Positions 1 through 11,858 of a DNA stretch of 64,000 nt are shown piece by piece. This DNA comes from Linnemannia elongata. Lineage: Eukaryota > Mortierellomycota > Mortierellomycetes > Mortierellales > Mortierellaceae. The translations under genes were made by a program, and so were the position numbers. Position 1 is the first letter of the stretch. Each line of letters starts with the position of its first letter. The stretch lies in contig JAXBDG010000003.1 in the NCBI GenBank assembly GCA_036320915.1, positions 620,001 through 684,000 of the forward strand. Direction: 5' to 3'. The notes under the pieces are model-generated. The model had not been told where the DNA came from and did no database searches. It saw only the letters and a list, made by a program, of their open reading frames with translations.

Positions 1-519
1 TTCTTTTTCTTTATCTTCCTTCCAACCTTGTGAATAGTTCCCTCCTTCCTTCCCTTTTCTCATTTACATTCTTTCTTTTTACGTTTCTTTACCATTTGCA
101 CAAACAAAAATCAACTCACTATTAAAAAAATTGTATCATATCTTATCCTAAACATACTCACGAGCCGTTGGAGTTGTGCATCTTTTTATTCATTCTTCTA
201 TTGTGAAAAGGGGGACAAAACAAACAGAAAGGAAAATGAATGGGAATAAAAAAAGATGTAGTGACACACCCACTACTTTTTACTGTCATCTATCTCGTTC
301 TAACAAGTCAAGAAGAACCTAGGTAACAAAAAGTAACCAAAAAAAAACGGCGCAACGGAACAAAAACATAAATGTAAACAACACGGGCGAAGTTGGGCGA
401 ATAAGAACATGAGGGGAACAAAGGAACAAACTAACGCGGAAGATTCATCTTTCCTCCTCCTCTTCCTCTTCCTCCCCCACTCTGCTTCCTCTAGCAAGAG
501 AAAAACAGTCCAAGTTTCT
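1..519. other. 3' flank of the SLC35F-type gene
   Basis: AT-rich, low-complexity sequence beyond the transporter stop codon on its downstream side. Short ORFs here are antisense or pyrimidine-rich chance frames. No gene is seen. Confidence 0.5.
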
Positions 520-2299
520 CTAGACCATAGCGGATCCATCGTAGGCAGGACGAACAGGAGCATCGCCACCTTGCTGAGAAGTGTCAAGCTGAACTTTGAC
601 ATCCTTCTCGTTACGACCATCACTCTGAAGGATCTTCTCGAACTGCGGTTCGGGAGCCGGGTAGATGTTGTAGACGATAATTCCTCCGATGATTAATACA
701 TACGCGATCGGATACAGCCTGTTGATCTATTATTGTGTTGAAGGAAGTAAGGGAAGTAAGGAAGGAGGGAGAAAGGATGGAGGAAGGTTAGTGTTGTTCT
801 TGGTCAAGAGGGAAAGTGTTGACGAGGAGGATGATCGATTGTTCCTTTTATGCTTTGTTTTTGATTCAGGGCAAAGTGAAACCCAAAGATCAAGTAAACA
901 AAGAAGCAGACAAACGTGTATGCATCCAAACAAGAAACAGTCTTAGCCACAGCCACATGCAACAACAAATACATATCCCCATGCTTACCTTGGCGTTGAA
1001 GATGAAGATGCCCAAGATGAGGCCATAAAAGTCACTTGTCAACAAACTCAAATTAAAGAACGTGGCACTCGACAGACGGAACAAGATCGGTGAGACAGAG
1101 TACATCATAAACAGCGCTACATCAAACCCGATCATGTACCCCACAACCTCAGGCGTCCATTTGACATTCCGGATCTCATTCCTCTCCAAAATCGCCAACT
1201 GGATCCCGTTCAAAATAGTCGCCCAGAACCCCAATTGACCCACGACCTCGTACAGAGGAGTCTGGCGGACCAAAAACTCCTGGTAGACGTTCGATACCGC
1301 ATAAAGAGTCGCTCCAAGGAGACAGAACAGGTCTCCCTTGACATAGTCCGAACCCGGGAAATCCTTTCCAGCCTCCATGTCCGACCAGATCAAGAAGCCC
1401 ATCCCGGCCATGGCAAAGAAGACGCCGAGGTAGTGGTACCGGAGGAAGCGCATCTTGAGGAAGAAGACCGAGAGGAGGACGACACAGGGGATTGTCCATG
1501 CGTCGAGAAGCATTGCCGAGAGGAGGGATGTGTAGTTGTAGGCCTTTACCACAAAGTAGTTTCCCTCTACATCGATCACCGCAAACAACATGTCTAATTG
1601 AGTTTCATGTGAGAGTGACAGGAACAATTGTGTTGGTGTAAGTATGCATGATTGATGGTCATAGAGGGTGTGGATAGTTGAGCGCACGTCCTTGTAAGGG
1701 ATTAATTGTGGAAGGTGGACATAAAAAACTACGCCCAATGTTACACACAGACACCTTCTTCACTCACACCCCCACTCTCTCCTTTCCATTCATGAGACCC
1801 CCTTCCTCCAGACCCCCCACATGCACACCATCAAACAATCAACAAAAAGCACAAGATCAACATTCATATACTTACAGTACAAAGCCCTCTGTCGCATGAT
1901 CTCAATCCACCCCCAAAACCCCTTCTTATAAATCGTCACACTCGTATACACAATCCCCAGCACCAAATAGTTCAAGAACGACTGTGTGGTGGGGATTGAG
2001 ACTGGGTTATCACCCTGCGCCAACTTGGTGGTGAAAATAGTGGTGGCAGTAATGCAAAACGAGAGCAATTGGCCGAGGAGGAGGATTGTCAAGAACTTGC
2101 GGGAGCATAGGTTTGCTAGACGCTGTTGCATTGTCGGGCGGGTCAGTGGGACCACCAGAGGGGTTGAGCTGTCAACTGTGGTTTGTGGGGACTGGTTGGA
2201 GGTGGTGGTGATGGTGGGGAAGATGACAGAGGTGGCGGTGTCCCTCTTGAGGAGTATGGGTGGTGTGGTGGTGTCCATGGTGTGGTAACTTGGGTTCAT
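520..2299 (-). CDS. SLC35F-type solute carrier (DUF914/EamA-like transporter)
   Basis: Three-exon gene: 2299-1876, 1593-989 and 726-520, giving about 411 residues. The family is nucleotide-sugar-transporter-like proteins of endomembranes or plasma membrane; the substrate is not evident here. About ten hydrophobic helices can be seen. Family landmarks are the DVEGNYFVVKAYNYTS segment right after the first intron, the LLDAWTIPCV helix and the YPIAYVLIIGGIIVYNIYP last helix. Splice phases agree: TACT|GTAAGT joined to TTAG|AC restores Tyr, and AAG|GTAAGC joined to ATAG|ATC keeps frame. A nearer CAACAG acceptor would break the last helix, so the ATAG site was chosen. The N-terminus (about 55 residues) is Ser/Thr-rich and cytosolic-looking. 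The start is the first ATG (2299); an in-frame ATG 21 nt downstream is an alternative. Confidence 0.85.
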
Positions 2300-3778
2300 T
2301 CCTGGGTCTAGAAAAAAAAAAACTTTTCCTTGTTGAATGTCGTTTTCGTTGATGCTGGTTTTTTTTTGTTGCTTTTTTGTTGGCTATGATTCACTTTCTT
2401 TGTTGTTGTGGAATGAGAGTCGAGGAGTGTGTCAACGAAGTGTAGGTGTGAGTGTTACGTCTTTTAGATGGTGGAGGGGTGAAAAGACGATGAAAGCGGC
2501 CCATCCGATCCCTCCATGGCGGATCCCCCCCTTCTTATACTTCTTCTCCCCCTGTTTAAGTCGCACCCACTGAGGTCGTCTCACACGCCTTCTCATTCTC
2601 TGCCTTTGAGGTGGTCGCATTACGTTTAAAAATAGCAGTCACGATAGCATTCGATATCCACTTTTTTCTTTATTCTTGTTGCAGCGCGGAGATGGACTCG
2701 CGGGGTTGTTGTGTTGCATTGTGTTGTAAGAAGGTGGTAAGAGTGAGTTGGCCAAGGAAGAAGTGAAGCAGGAACAACCTTCGCTAGTTCTTGCCATGTG
2801 GAGTTGATTCTTATCTAAACGTCTCGCCGCTGTTGTCCGCCATGTATGTGAGCTGCAATTTTATTCAAGTGCAAGAAGGAAGCGCGCAAAGTATAATTTT
2901 GAGGATATCTGAATGTGGAAAAATGCCTAGGAAAGGCAGGCTCTAGGAAGAGAAGGGTGCCTTGTAAGATACAATCTTGCGCACAAATAACCGGATGGGC
3001 GCAGGTGTGAGAGAAAGGGGATAGAGAGAGAAGGGGGAGGAATGGAGCGGAAAAAGTACGGGATAGTCGGATTTGGGAAGTGGAGAACGAAAAAGAGGTT
3101 CTGGAAGGAGAAAGTATCAAGAGCTGCAAAGCAGAGGAGCAATTGAAGAATGCAAAAGGGTCTCTTTGTGCACATTGGAGGGGGAGATGTACATGCACTT
3201 TATGTACTAACAAAAAACCTGTTTCTAAAATCCTTCGCTGCTGCAACGTGACAATAACAAAAAGGACCATGTCAAGACAAGGGTCCCCAAGAGTGAGTGA
3301 ACACGACGAAAACAATGGGTGTCGCTTTTCGTCTGTCTGCCCTGTGAGCCCCTCGCCCCTTAGTCATTGCCTGCCTCTCTCTCTCTCTGCCCTGATCCCT
3401 ATAGTTCATTTCTACTTTTCTTGCCCCTCCTTCCTGACTTCGTTCCCCCTGTTCGGAACGAAACACAAAAACCGACGACCTAAGAGCAGTGATCAAGGAG
3501 AAACACTTTTCTTGTCTTAAATGTTCCTTCCCACCACGTTATCCTACTCTGTACGACGTCCATTCATTCTTCCACAACATCAAAGGAAGACGAAAGTCAC
3601 ACAAATCGAATCGAGGGGAGTGACAAACAAGGAGTAAAGAAGGAACCTTGAGGGCTTGGACCTTGGAGTTTGACTAATTACCAGGAGTGGGTGTTAATAA
3701 TGGTGGAGGGGATAGAGATGGGGATGACGAAGCCCTTTGGCTTGTTCTAGATCCGCTCACACATGTGTCTTGTCGATC

Positions 3779-3812
<34 letters not shown>

Positions 3813-6800
3813 AAGCATGTGCGCAGTTCAGAGATGACATAACCAAGCAGGTTATGGCAAACGGGTAACTCTCCGAACTGTTCGTCCATCGGATTGGATG
3901 CAGACGAGAGGGCAATTGTACAAAAAATTGTTGATGCATGGATACGATGGCTCGAGTCCCGGGTTTCACCGCTCTGTTCAGCGAGCAAAGAAAGTGACTA
4001 AAGATTACTATGTGCGAGCAACTCTTGACATTCTGTACCAAAATTCATATCTTTTACCTTTGATCCTTCCCTTCCCTCGTCTTCTCTTTGAAGATTTCGT
4101 CCCTCGGCATTGCTTGGGCCACAGGAGCACAGGAGCACAGGAGACAAACACGGCATCGGCATTTTGCATGGCCGGGGCGGGCATTACGGTAGCGGACTTT
4201 TTTTTGACATCCAGGTGACATCCATGATTGGCTGGATTCCAGAATGAGGCTCCTGCTGTTGCTGAGATGAACGACGGTGTCCGAAACAAGAACAGGGGTC
4301 TCTAATTCTGTCTTTGCCACAGGCCGATCTCTGATGTCAACGAACAAGCGCGAAAGGATGGTAAAAAGGTGGCTTGACACTGGCTGACTACAGTGCTTGG
4401 TAACGTTGACAAAGCGGAGGCAAAAGAGGGTGTGCCATTTGAGTACACACCGGAAAAGGGAGTTTCCGACCCATTAAATGTCATGTAGTGAATAGTTGCA
4501 AGGAATATTGCGCACCGCAGTATGGAAGAGAGACAAGCAGTATATTCCCGACTCTTCTCTCTCTCTTATTCACTCTCGCTCTCTCGTACGCTCACTTGTC
4601 GAGTTTGTCTGACAAACGAACAGGAAAAAACAAATGGACGCGTGTTCGATTTCATCTGCCAGAGTGCGATTATTACTTTTTGCGGTAGAACTGCGTAGCG
4701 AGGATCGGAGCGAGTAGTAAAAAAGGGGTGTCTGTTCTTGTCTCCCAAAGAGCCAAGCCAAGCCAACCACAAAAAAGTTCGATATAAAGAGGCTCGATTG
4801 GAGAGTGCTTTTTGTTCCAACTTTTGCAAAAGCCCACTCTTCTTCCTATTTAACAACTTTATGTGTGCCTCCTTCCTCGATCTCCCTTTTTTACCCGCCA
4901 AGGCACAGACACTACAGCCCGTACTTTACTGGAACGATCCCTCTTCGCACTAGCTACGATCTTGGCGACAGCATCAATTTTTTTTTTTCTTTCTCGACTA
5001 TCAGTTCTTGGCCAACAGTTTTTTTGGTAGGTTCAATTGCTTGCCACGATAGTGACACAACTCCCCCCCTCGCACAGTAGGCCGATACTTGTTTGTTTTG
5101 AGGGCAATTGACAATGACATGGAGAGGGTGGTGGGGTGTGCTGGCACGCGCTGGCTTGGCCCTCCCTTCCTCTGTGTGGCGTTGGCCCGTCACTCCAGTC
5201 CACCTCGGTTTTGTTCGTTTTTTATCTCGGCAGCTTTTCACCTTATATGGATCCACTACATTCATATAAAGGACAGGTCTTGATCCCTTTTTTTTAAAAA
5301 AAAATTATATTTGCATTTGCAATAATGGCTCTTGTTGCTCACCATCGCTTCCTATCACTTTTTTTATATCCACTCTTGCCACGCGCTCACTTTTTTTTCG
5401 CCTTTTTATGATCGGTCGGATATTGTAAAAAAAAACCCGGAAACCAGCACAAAAAGTAAGACGTCAAGACGATTAAGCATTCCACATGGCATCCAGCCCA
5501 TAACTTTCACCATCCCTTATACACGAAACCACCTCACGAATGTTGTATCCATGGGCTATCATCCAGTCAGTCTCACAGGATGAGGACGATGCGTCATTTC
5601 TACAACTACGACAATGAATTGACACGATCCTTTTCTATAAAGCAAAACAAAAACAAAGGGTGTGCGTGTGCCCCGATTGTGTTCAATGTGGTTTATTGTT
5701 CTTGTTTAGTTTACTTGGTGTCTGAGTGAAAAAATTTGCAGAGAGTGAATGTGAGAGAAGACAGTGCGGAACAACTGGTTGTGCGGTGGAAATTTCATCC
5801 ATTCTTTCAATGCCCCCCCCTCCCCCCAATTTTGGCATCCCTTCTTCCGAACACACCCTCATCGTGCGTGTGCAAAGTAACGATTTGCGATAGATGTGAG
5901 AGCGCAAGCCAAATTGCGTGTGTATGGGCCACCGGCCCTATCTTTTGCCATTTCCCAGACACCCCCTCCCTCACTCTTTCTCCTTTCCACTGTCCAGATG
6001 CCATTACACAGAACAACACCTCCTCTCCATTTGTGCCTTTTTTGGATTTGGCCTATCCTTTCCACACATACCTTATTCCTTTCTTTCTTCTTGCACTCTG
6101 TTTGCAGTCGAGGCTAGTCCCTTTCGACTCTCTTTTCCCTCTCTGTTCTGTCCCTATATTTGTCTTACTTCTTCTAGTTCTCTTGTCTCTTGATCCCCCT
6201 GATCCCTTACTTCCTCGTCTCTCCTTTCATCCCTATTTCTGTGCTCCTGACATGTATGGTAATAATGCGTTAACCTGTCCTTTCATTTCTGTGCATCGTC
6301 GTGTGTGTAAGAAAGGGAAACGTCTTTTTGTTGCTAATTGCCTTTGCAGGGAGTGAAAAAAAGGAGTGCGATTGCGAGTGTGCGTAGGCGAAGATAGGGA
6401 AAGAGGGAAAGAGAGAATGGGTGACACTGCCTGGAGATGTTCTCTCGGAGTAAATATCTACCTTATCACACATCACAAGAGAGGGCGTAGTTGCGGGGTT
6501 CTTGTTCCCTCTCTTTTTTTGCACAGCACACATGTCCACAAATGCATGTCTCCGCGAGTTCTTTCGGGGTTGAGTTTCCTTCGGTCCATTTCTCATCCAT
6601 TTCCTTTTTCTGCGTTTTTGACAGGGTCTCATTCTTCTGTCTCTGTCATCCTTGATTCTTTGACCGGGCATTCTACTTGCCGTACAAGTCCAGGAGGACA
6701 GTGAAATAGATGACAGACAATTGAAGGATGAGAACGATAATAATAAAAAGAGCGGGGGTACCATTACCTTTCAAGAAGCGACTCTTTCTTTCCTATCCTT

Positions 6801-8573
6801 CATTGTCCCCTTTTTTCCCCCTTCAACACTCGTTTTTTTTTGTTGACTCGTGCACCCTTTGTCTGTCCCTGTCTTTGAACCCCCTCCGACAAAGTGTTTT
6901 CTTACTGGAAGAAAATATTTTTTGCCTTCATTTTTGGTAATTACTGTGATCTAACCCTTTTTTTCTTCTCTTTATTTTCCTCTCTTCTCTTCCTCTCTTC
7001 TTCTCTTCTCTTCCTCTCTTCTTCTCTTCTCCTCACTTCTTTATTCCCTTCATTCCTCTCCCTTGGACCCTCTCTCCACTCTCTCCTCTCCACTCTCGTC
7101 TCCACTTACTTCTCTCCACTCACCCACTCACTCACTCACTCACTCTCCTCTTCTCTTAACCCCCTCCCTCTCTACATATCTCTCTCCCTCTCTCGCTTTA
7201 CCCCTCACTCAGCCGTCGACTACTTCCTTCCTCTCTTTCACCTCCAACATTCTACTTTGCCACCAACCACTCACAGACACTATTGTACAAGGTATACACC
7301 CATTCCTCTGTCCTTACCCTCATCGACCATCCGATCAGCGAACACACACCTACAGCCTTTCTCTCACACAGACGCAGACACAGACACAGATACAGATAAA
7401 CAACAACAATAGCAAGTCCCCTTTCTTGTCCCACCACACCACTCTCCATTTACACTCTTTTGCTCCTCCTTCCCTCGCCCTCACTTCACAACCCGGTGGA
7501 CTGCTACTTTCACATACCCACTGAACCGCCCTCAATACACTTTTCCCACACACACACACTCACACACACACACACACACACACACTCACAGATACTTTCG
7601 GTAGCATGCAAAGAACCTACACTTGTTTCTTTGATCGGTGTTGATGATGCTTCTGTTACCCCCTACTTTTCCCACCACCACCACATCCCTCCATCCTTTC
7701 CACCCCCTTGCACATTTTCCTTTTTCCTTCCAAACGGGATAAAAGGGGCGATTTGCTTGTGCCTTGCACCTGTTGCATGCATTTGCATATGAGTGTATTT
7801 GTTGCTCTGCTCGATCTGTTTTCCACATACACACGATCCACTACCTTATCGTTGTGTACCGATGTTTATTTTTGACACCCAGCCAGAAGCATGCTTGGTT
7901 GCACCGAGACATATATCCCTTTCTTGTCTTGTGCATGTTGACACATGCTATGGAGATACACAAACAGGACATCCCGAATCCCGACCTGGACTCTTGTAGT
8001 AAAAGAGAGCGTCCGACCAGGATGTGATGTTTATTTCAATCCAAATCATCATGCCATTTTCATTCACTGACCCGAGAGCCCTCCTCTTTTATTCATTCTT
8101 GTTTCCTGTACACTGTAGAACTTAACAAAGACCAGGCCCCTTTGCCTTTTTCAAAGATCACGCCAGCAAACCTTCATACACCTTAAATCCCAATTTCGCC
8201 GTCTTTCTCTCTCTATTTTCAATCTCCACAACAACAGTAACAATAACACACCCTTCTTCCAGTTCATATCAAACATCCGATTACCCAATTACACTCCTTC
8301 ACTTGCACTCACTTACACCTTCAACGAACCAACTTCCCGCACCTTATTCCTTCTTTCCGTATTTTTTTTTTTTTTCATTCATTCTGTTATCACCCCATTC
8401 ACAGTTCATTCCACTCCTCCTCATCTCGCTCCCTCTCCTGAGCCCCCTCTGGACAGACCAGCTTTCACCATTCAGCCCTCACTCCCCTCAATTGTACTCC
8501 ACCCGCCTGTCGTTCTCAGCTTACCCCTGCTGCTGAGCGCCATAGCAACAACAACAACAGCACCCTTCGATCC
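2300..8573. other. 6.3-kb intergenic region with pyrimidine-rich leader
   Basis: No convincing gene is seen on either strand. ORFs of up to about 200 codons fall in C/T-rich low-complexity DNA and lack conserved-looking segments. It contains a T homopolymer at 3780-3811, a CT-rich tract at about 6940-7530 and a CA-repeat at about 7546-7590. A second CT-rich stretch at about 8200-8560 runs up to the ATG of the next plus-strand gene and probably holds its promoter and 5' leader. The first few hundred bases are the upstream region of the minus-strand transporter. Confidence 0.5.
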
Positions 8574-11500
8574 ATGTCGGCCATAGCAACAATGAAGGCC
8601 CTGGTCGACGCTGAAAAGAAGCGTCCGACCAGAGAAACAGCCCAGCAAGCTGCTACTTCTGCATCGTCCCTGCGTCGACCCTCTCCTCTCTCAGAAGAGC
8701 AGTCACACAACAGATCGGCACATTCCAGCCAAGAGAAATCAGAACAGCCACACCTCTCCTTAACGTCGACTTTGGACACTTCACCAGCAGCATCCTCAAC
8801 AGCAATGGTCCTCCCTCCTCCACGTGAAGCTATCCCAGCCGTCCCAAAACTCAACATAACACCACCGTCAGCAGGCTATTACTCAGACTCGGCCAACTCG
8901 TCCGCCTCATCTTCGCCCACTCTGGGCTCTCACGATGCTGTCACCTTTTCCTTCAGCTCGCCCCTCTTTTACGACCAAAAGCTCTGCATCTATCACACCC
9001 TCCTCGCATTCTACAAACGACTCGCCAAATATATCGAGGAACACCCCGTCGTCCTCTTGATTCTCCAGTACTCTGTCGCCTTGGTCCACGGCTTCACAGT
9101 CTATCTTGTCTCCGTCATCCTCTCCATCGCCCAGCTCATCATGATTGCCTTCACGATCGAAAATCTGGACTGGATCCAGTCATACAAGCCCTTGATGTGC
9201 GAGTGGGACAGTCGTTTCCCTGGATTCGTTTTTCCTGCATTGGATATCGACTCGGAAGAGGATGATGATGATGCCTATGCATCCAAGACTGTCTCACGGG
9301 TCCACAAGGGTGGACGGTACTGGCAGGCCCAAACCACCCTCAAGGCTGGCGACGACTCGGTGGATGATGGCTATCACTCGGAGGAATCCCAACAGCAGTT
9401 GATTGTCCGCCAGTCCATGAACGCGACCTTGCGCAAGCGTCTCGTTAAGTACCAGAACTGGCTTCCGTTGCTTTGGTCACCGGAGGAGAACAGCGTCCAG
9501 GAAGCCTCAGAGGAAACCGAGGAGGAGCAAGGACCTGATGAAACTGAGGACCACTACTCAGCCAGGATCCGTCGCGCACTCGTCCGTACCCTCTCGGGTG
9601 GCAACTACCAGCCAACCAAGGGCAAGCGTCGTGTCACTTTTAACGAGCAGGTCATGATCTTTGGTCGCAGGCGATCGAGTCAAGTCTCTCAGGAATTCCC
9701 CACCGGCGACGAGTCATTGTCTTTCACATCTACTAGGGCCTCTTTGGACGCGGTCATTTATTCGACGACGTCAGCCTCGCATGCGGAGCAGGCATCTTCG
9801 ACTGGCGTGGTTACCAGGGAGCATCAGAGTCATTCATCGGCTGGATCCATGATCGCCTCGGCCACGACCACCTCTCCCATGGACCGTGAGAAATTGGCGA
9901 CACTGGCACGCGAGGAGGCCGAGTACCAGCAAAGGACAGCGTCAGAGGACACCAATGGCTCTGGCACTTCGTCTCCAACCTTTATTCCCACATCCCCCGC
10001 TGAATCTGCATCGACCGACACTTCTACCTCATCTTGCTCGGCTGCTGCCAAGTCTGCGACTGCAAGGGTCATCAAGCAATCGGGTGACCTCCGTCGGTCG
10101 AGCTCTGTCCCTATGAAGTTTGGATCCTTTCTTAATCGTCACCAGAACAGCAACCAAGAGCCAAGGAGCACATCCCCTCGTCACTCTTCTACCTTCTCAG
10201 AGTTGAGCACGGTCTCTCAGAACCCACGCGTACTTCCGGATCATTTGGAGCCTCAGCAGAATAATAATCAAGAAGGGGTCTCGCCTCGATCGTCAATGTC
10301 CTTGGGAACCCGTGCCAAGCGTTCCTTCTCTCTCGCCCTCCCTCGATCCAACGCCAACAATAACCACAACAGCACAACCTCCCTTGTTACTTCAACCGAA
10401 CCCAACAACAAGGACCATTCACCTCTCGACCGCCAAGGGTCTGCGACCAAGAAGAATTTTATGTATCGGATCGTTCATCCTCAACGGTACAGGCGCGAGC
10501 TGGAGCAGGAGCTTACGGATCGGGAACGTCAGCGTCTCTTGGCTCTGGCTCACCTTCAACGCGATTGTATCTTGGCTGTGGATTCCTTGGATCCCAACGC
10601 TCGCTTTTCTTCCACGGAAGCTGCTGCAGCGCTTCGCGCCTCTGACCCAGTCCTCTGCGGCGACCCCTACTACTATGCCACCTCGGCCGAGTACATTGAG
10701 GGTCTGGGCGCGCCCAACTCTGTGATCTCAACCTCAATCGGAACATCCTTCCCGGAGGAACTCCAGCGCCATGGCAGATTGTCTTCGGGATCCAAGGGTC
10801 GCTCCAACATGACCAGGCCAGCTTCGTACGACTTCGACTGCAGACCTGTTGAGGTTCATACAGGAGCATGCGGATATGGATCCGAAGGCGAGACGAGCTC
10901 GAGTAGGGTGACAGGCAAGTTGGAAGAGTCCCTTTCTCACCATGGATTCTTCCGACGCGAGAACAGGAAGAAGAGCGAGGGCATCGTCAAGGACAGAACC
11001 CAGTCTCCCAACCGCCTCCAGCAATTGTTCTCGCACCATGGACACAAAAAGTCGCACTCGTCGTCTTCGTCTTTAGATGCGGTTGTGACTGCAGTTTCCA
11101 AAGATGCCAGTGCTCTGGATGGGTCAGCTGTGCCCAGCCAAGGAGGTCGTTCCATCTCACCTGTCTTTTCGTCCCCTACTGCCGCCAATGCTCACAAGCT
11201 GTTGTCGCGAGCCCGAACCAACTCTCGCACCTTTACGACATTCACCGCTCTTGGGTCGCCCGCTTACCCTCCCGCACAGCCTACGATCGCGGCTCAGTTT
11301 TCGGGGGCGCTAGCTGAGCACGAGATGGCGCACACCTCGTTTGCTGCCTTTGGGTTCCCGTCCCCGACTAGTTCACCTATCCACTCTGAACCTGCCTCAC
11401 CTCGTCACTCGACCAGTTCCATGGCCGATTTTCATGCCCACTTGGCCCGTCAGCAGCCTATGCCACTTGTAGGATCTGAGGAATTTATTGATCAAGCAGT

Positions 11501-11858
11501 TGCCGAGTCGGAGGAGTATTACTATTACCACCAACAGCAGCAGTTGACCCAGGAGCAGTACTACCATCAGCAACAGGAAGTTCTTTTGCCAGAAGGTGGT
11601 GCCCAGGATCACGGTGATGTCTACTACCTTCAATCGTCGGCCCCCATTGTCTTGGAGTCGGTTCCGTTTACCGAGAAGGTCGGACAGGATGATGATCAAT
11701 CGAGTCGAAGCAGCAGTCGCAGCAGCAACCATGGTCAAGGCAACCTTGACGGCTCTGCTGTTGTCAGTGGTAGTGAGATGATGGTTGACGGAACAGTCGT
11801 TACGAAGCGTCCTAGAGGACTGAGTTTTATGCGCAAGCTCAGTTTGAAGAAGAAGTAG
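8574..11858 (+). CDS. large membrane-anchored, mostly disordered protein with RVTF motif
   Basis: Uninterrupted 1094-residue ORF; I do not recognise a named family. Residues 1-125 are Ser/Thr/Pro-rich. About residues 133-156 are amphipathic (LAFYKRLAKYIEEHP), followed by a roughly 42-residue hydrophobic stretch (about 157-200) that could form one long helix or a two-helix hairpin. The rest is low-complexity and probably cytosolic: acidic blocks, many Ser-Pro sites, Gln/Tyr-rich runs near residues 980-1005 and a basic end (FMRKLSLKKK). At residues 353-356 there is RVTF in the context KGKRRVTFNEQV, the pattern of a PP1 phosphatase docking (RVxF) site. A basic helix-like block near residue 630 (HPQRYRRELEQELTDRERQR) is the other ordered-looking part. 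The first in-frame ATG is the start; a pyrimidine-rich leader precedes it. ATTAAA at 11943 may be the poly(A) signal. That it is a membrane-tethered phosphatase regulator is inference only. Confidence 0.8.
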   Translation: MSAIATMKALVDAEKKRPTRETAQQAATSASSLRRPSPLSEEQSHNRSAHSSQEKSEQPHLSLTSTLDTSPAASSTAMVLPPPREAIPAVPKLNITPPSAGYYSDSANSSASSSPTLGSHDAVTFSFSSPLFYDQKLCIYHTLLAFYKRLAKYIEEHPVVLLILQYSVALVHGFTVYLVSVILSIAQLIMIAFTIENLDWIQSYKPLMCEWDSRFPGFVFPALDIDSEEDDDDAYASKTVSRVHKGGRYWQAQTTLKAGDDSVDDGYHSEESQQQLIVRQSMNATLRKRLVKYQNWLPLLWSPEENSVQEASEETEEEQGPDETEDHYSARIRRALVRTLSGGNYQPTKGKRRVTFNEQVMIFGRRRSSQVSQEFPTGDESLSFTSTRASLDAVIYSTTSASHAEQASSTGVVTREHQSHSSAGSMIASATTTSPMDREKLATLAREEAEYQQRTASEDTNGSGTSSPTFIPTSPAESASTDTSTSSCSAAAKSATARVIKQSGDLRRSSSVPMKFGSFLNRHQNSNQEPRSTSPRHSSTFSELSTVSQNPRVLPDHLEPQQNNNQEGVSPRSSMSLGTRAKRSFSLALPRSNANNNHNSTTSLVTSTEPNNKDHSPLDRQGSATKKNFMYRIVHPQRYRRELEQELTDRERQRLLALAHLQRDCILAVDSLDPNARFSSTEAAAALRASDPVLCGDPYYYATSAEYIEGLGAPNSVISTSIGTSFPEELQRHGRLSSGSKGRSNMTRPASYDFDCRPVEVHTGACGYGSEGETSSSRVTGKLEESLSHHGFFRRENRKKSEGIVKDRTQSPNRLQQLFSHHGHKKSHSSSSSLDAVVTAVSKDASALDGSAVPSQGGRSISPVFSSPTAANAHKLLSRARTNSRTFTTFTALGSPAYPPAQPTIAAQFSGALAEHEMAHTSFAAFGFPSPTSSPIHSEPASPRHSTSSMADFHAHLARQQPMPLVGSEEFIDQAVAESEEYYYYHQQQQLTQEQYYHQQQEVLLPEGGAQDHGDVYYLQSSAPIVLESVPFTEKVGQDDDQSSRSSSRSSNHGQGNLDGSAVVSGSEMMVDGTVVTKRPRGLSFMRKLSLKKK

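Noticed and set aside
3940..3975. tRNA B-box-like string (GGCTCGAGTCCCGGG)
   Set aside because: No A box at the right distance and no acceptor-stem pairing around it, so not a tRNA.
5736..6356. 206-codon plus-strand ORF
   Set aside because: It lies in C/T-rich low-complexity DNA, translates to Ser/Leu/Pro/Phe-rich sequence without any motif, and overlaps other equally open frames.
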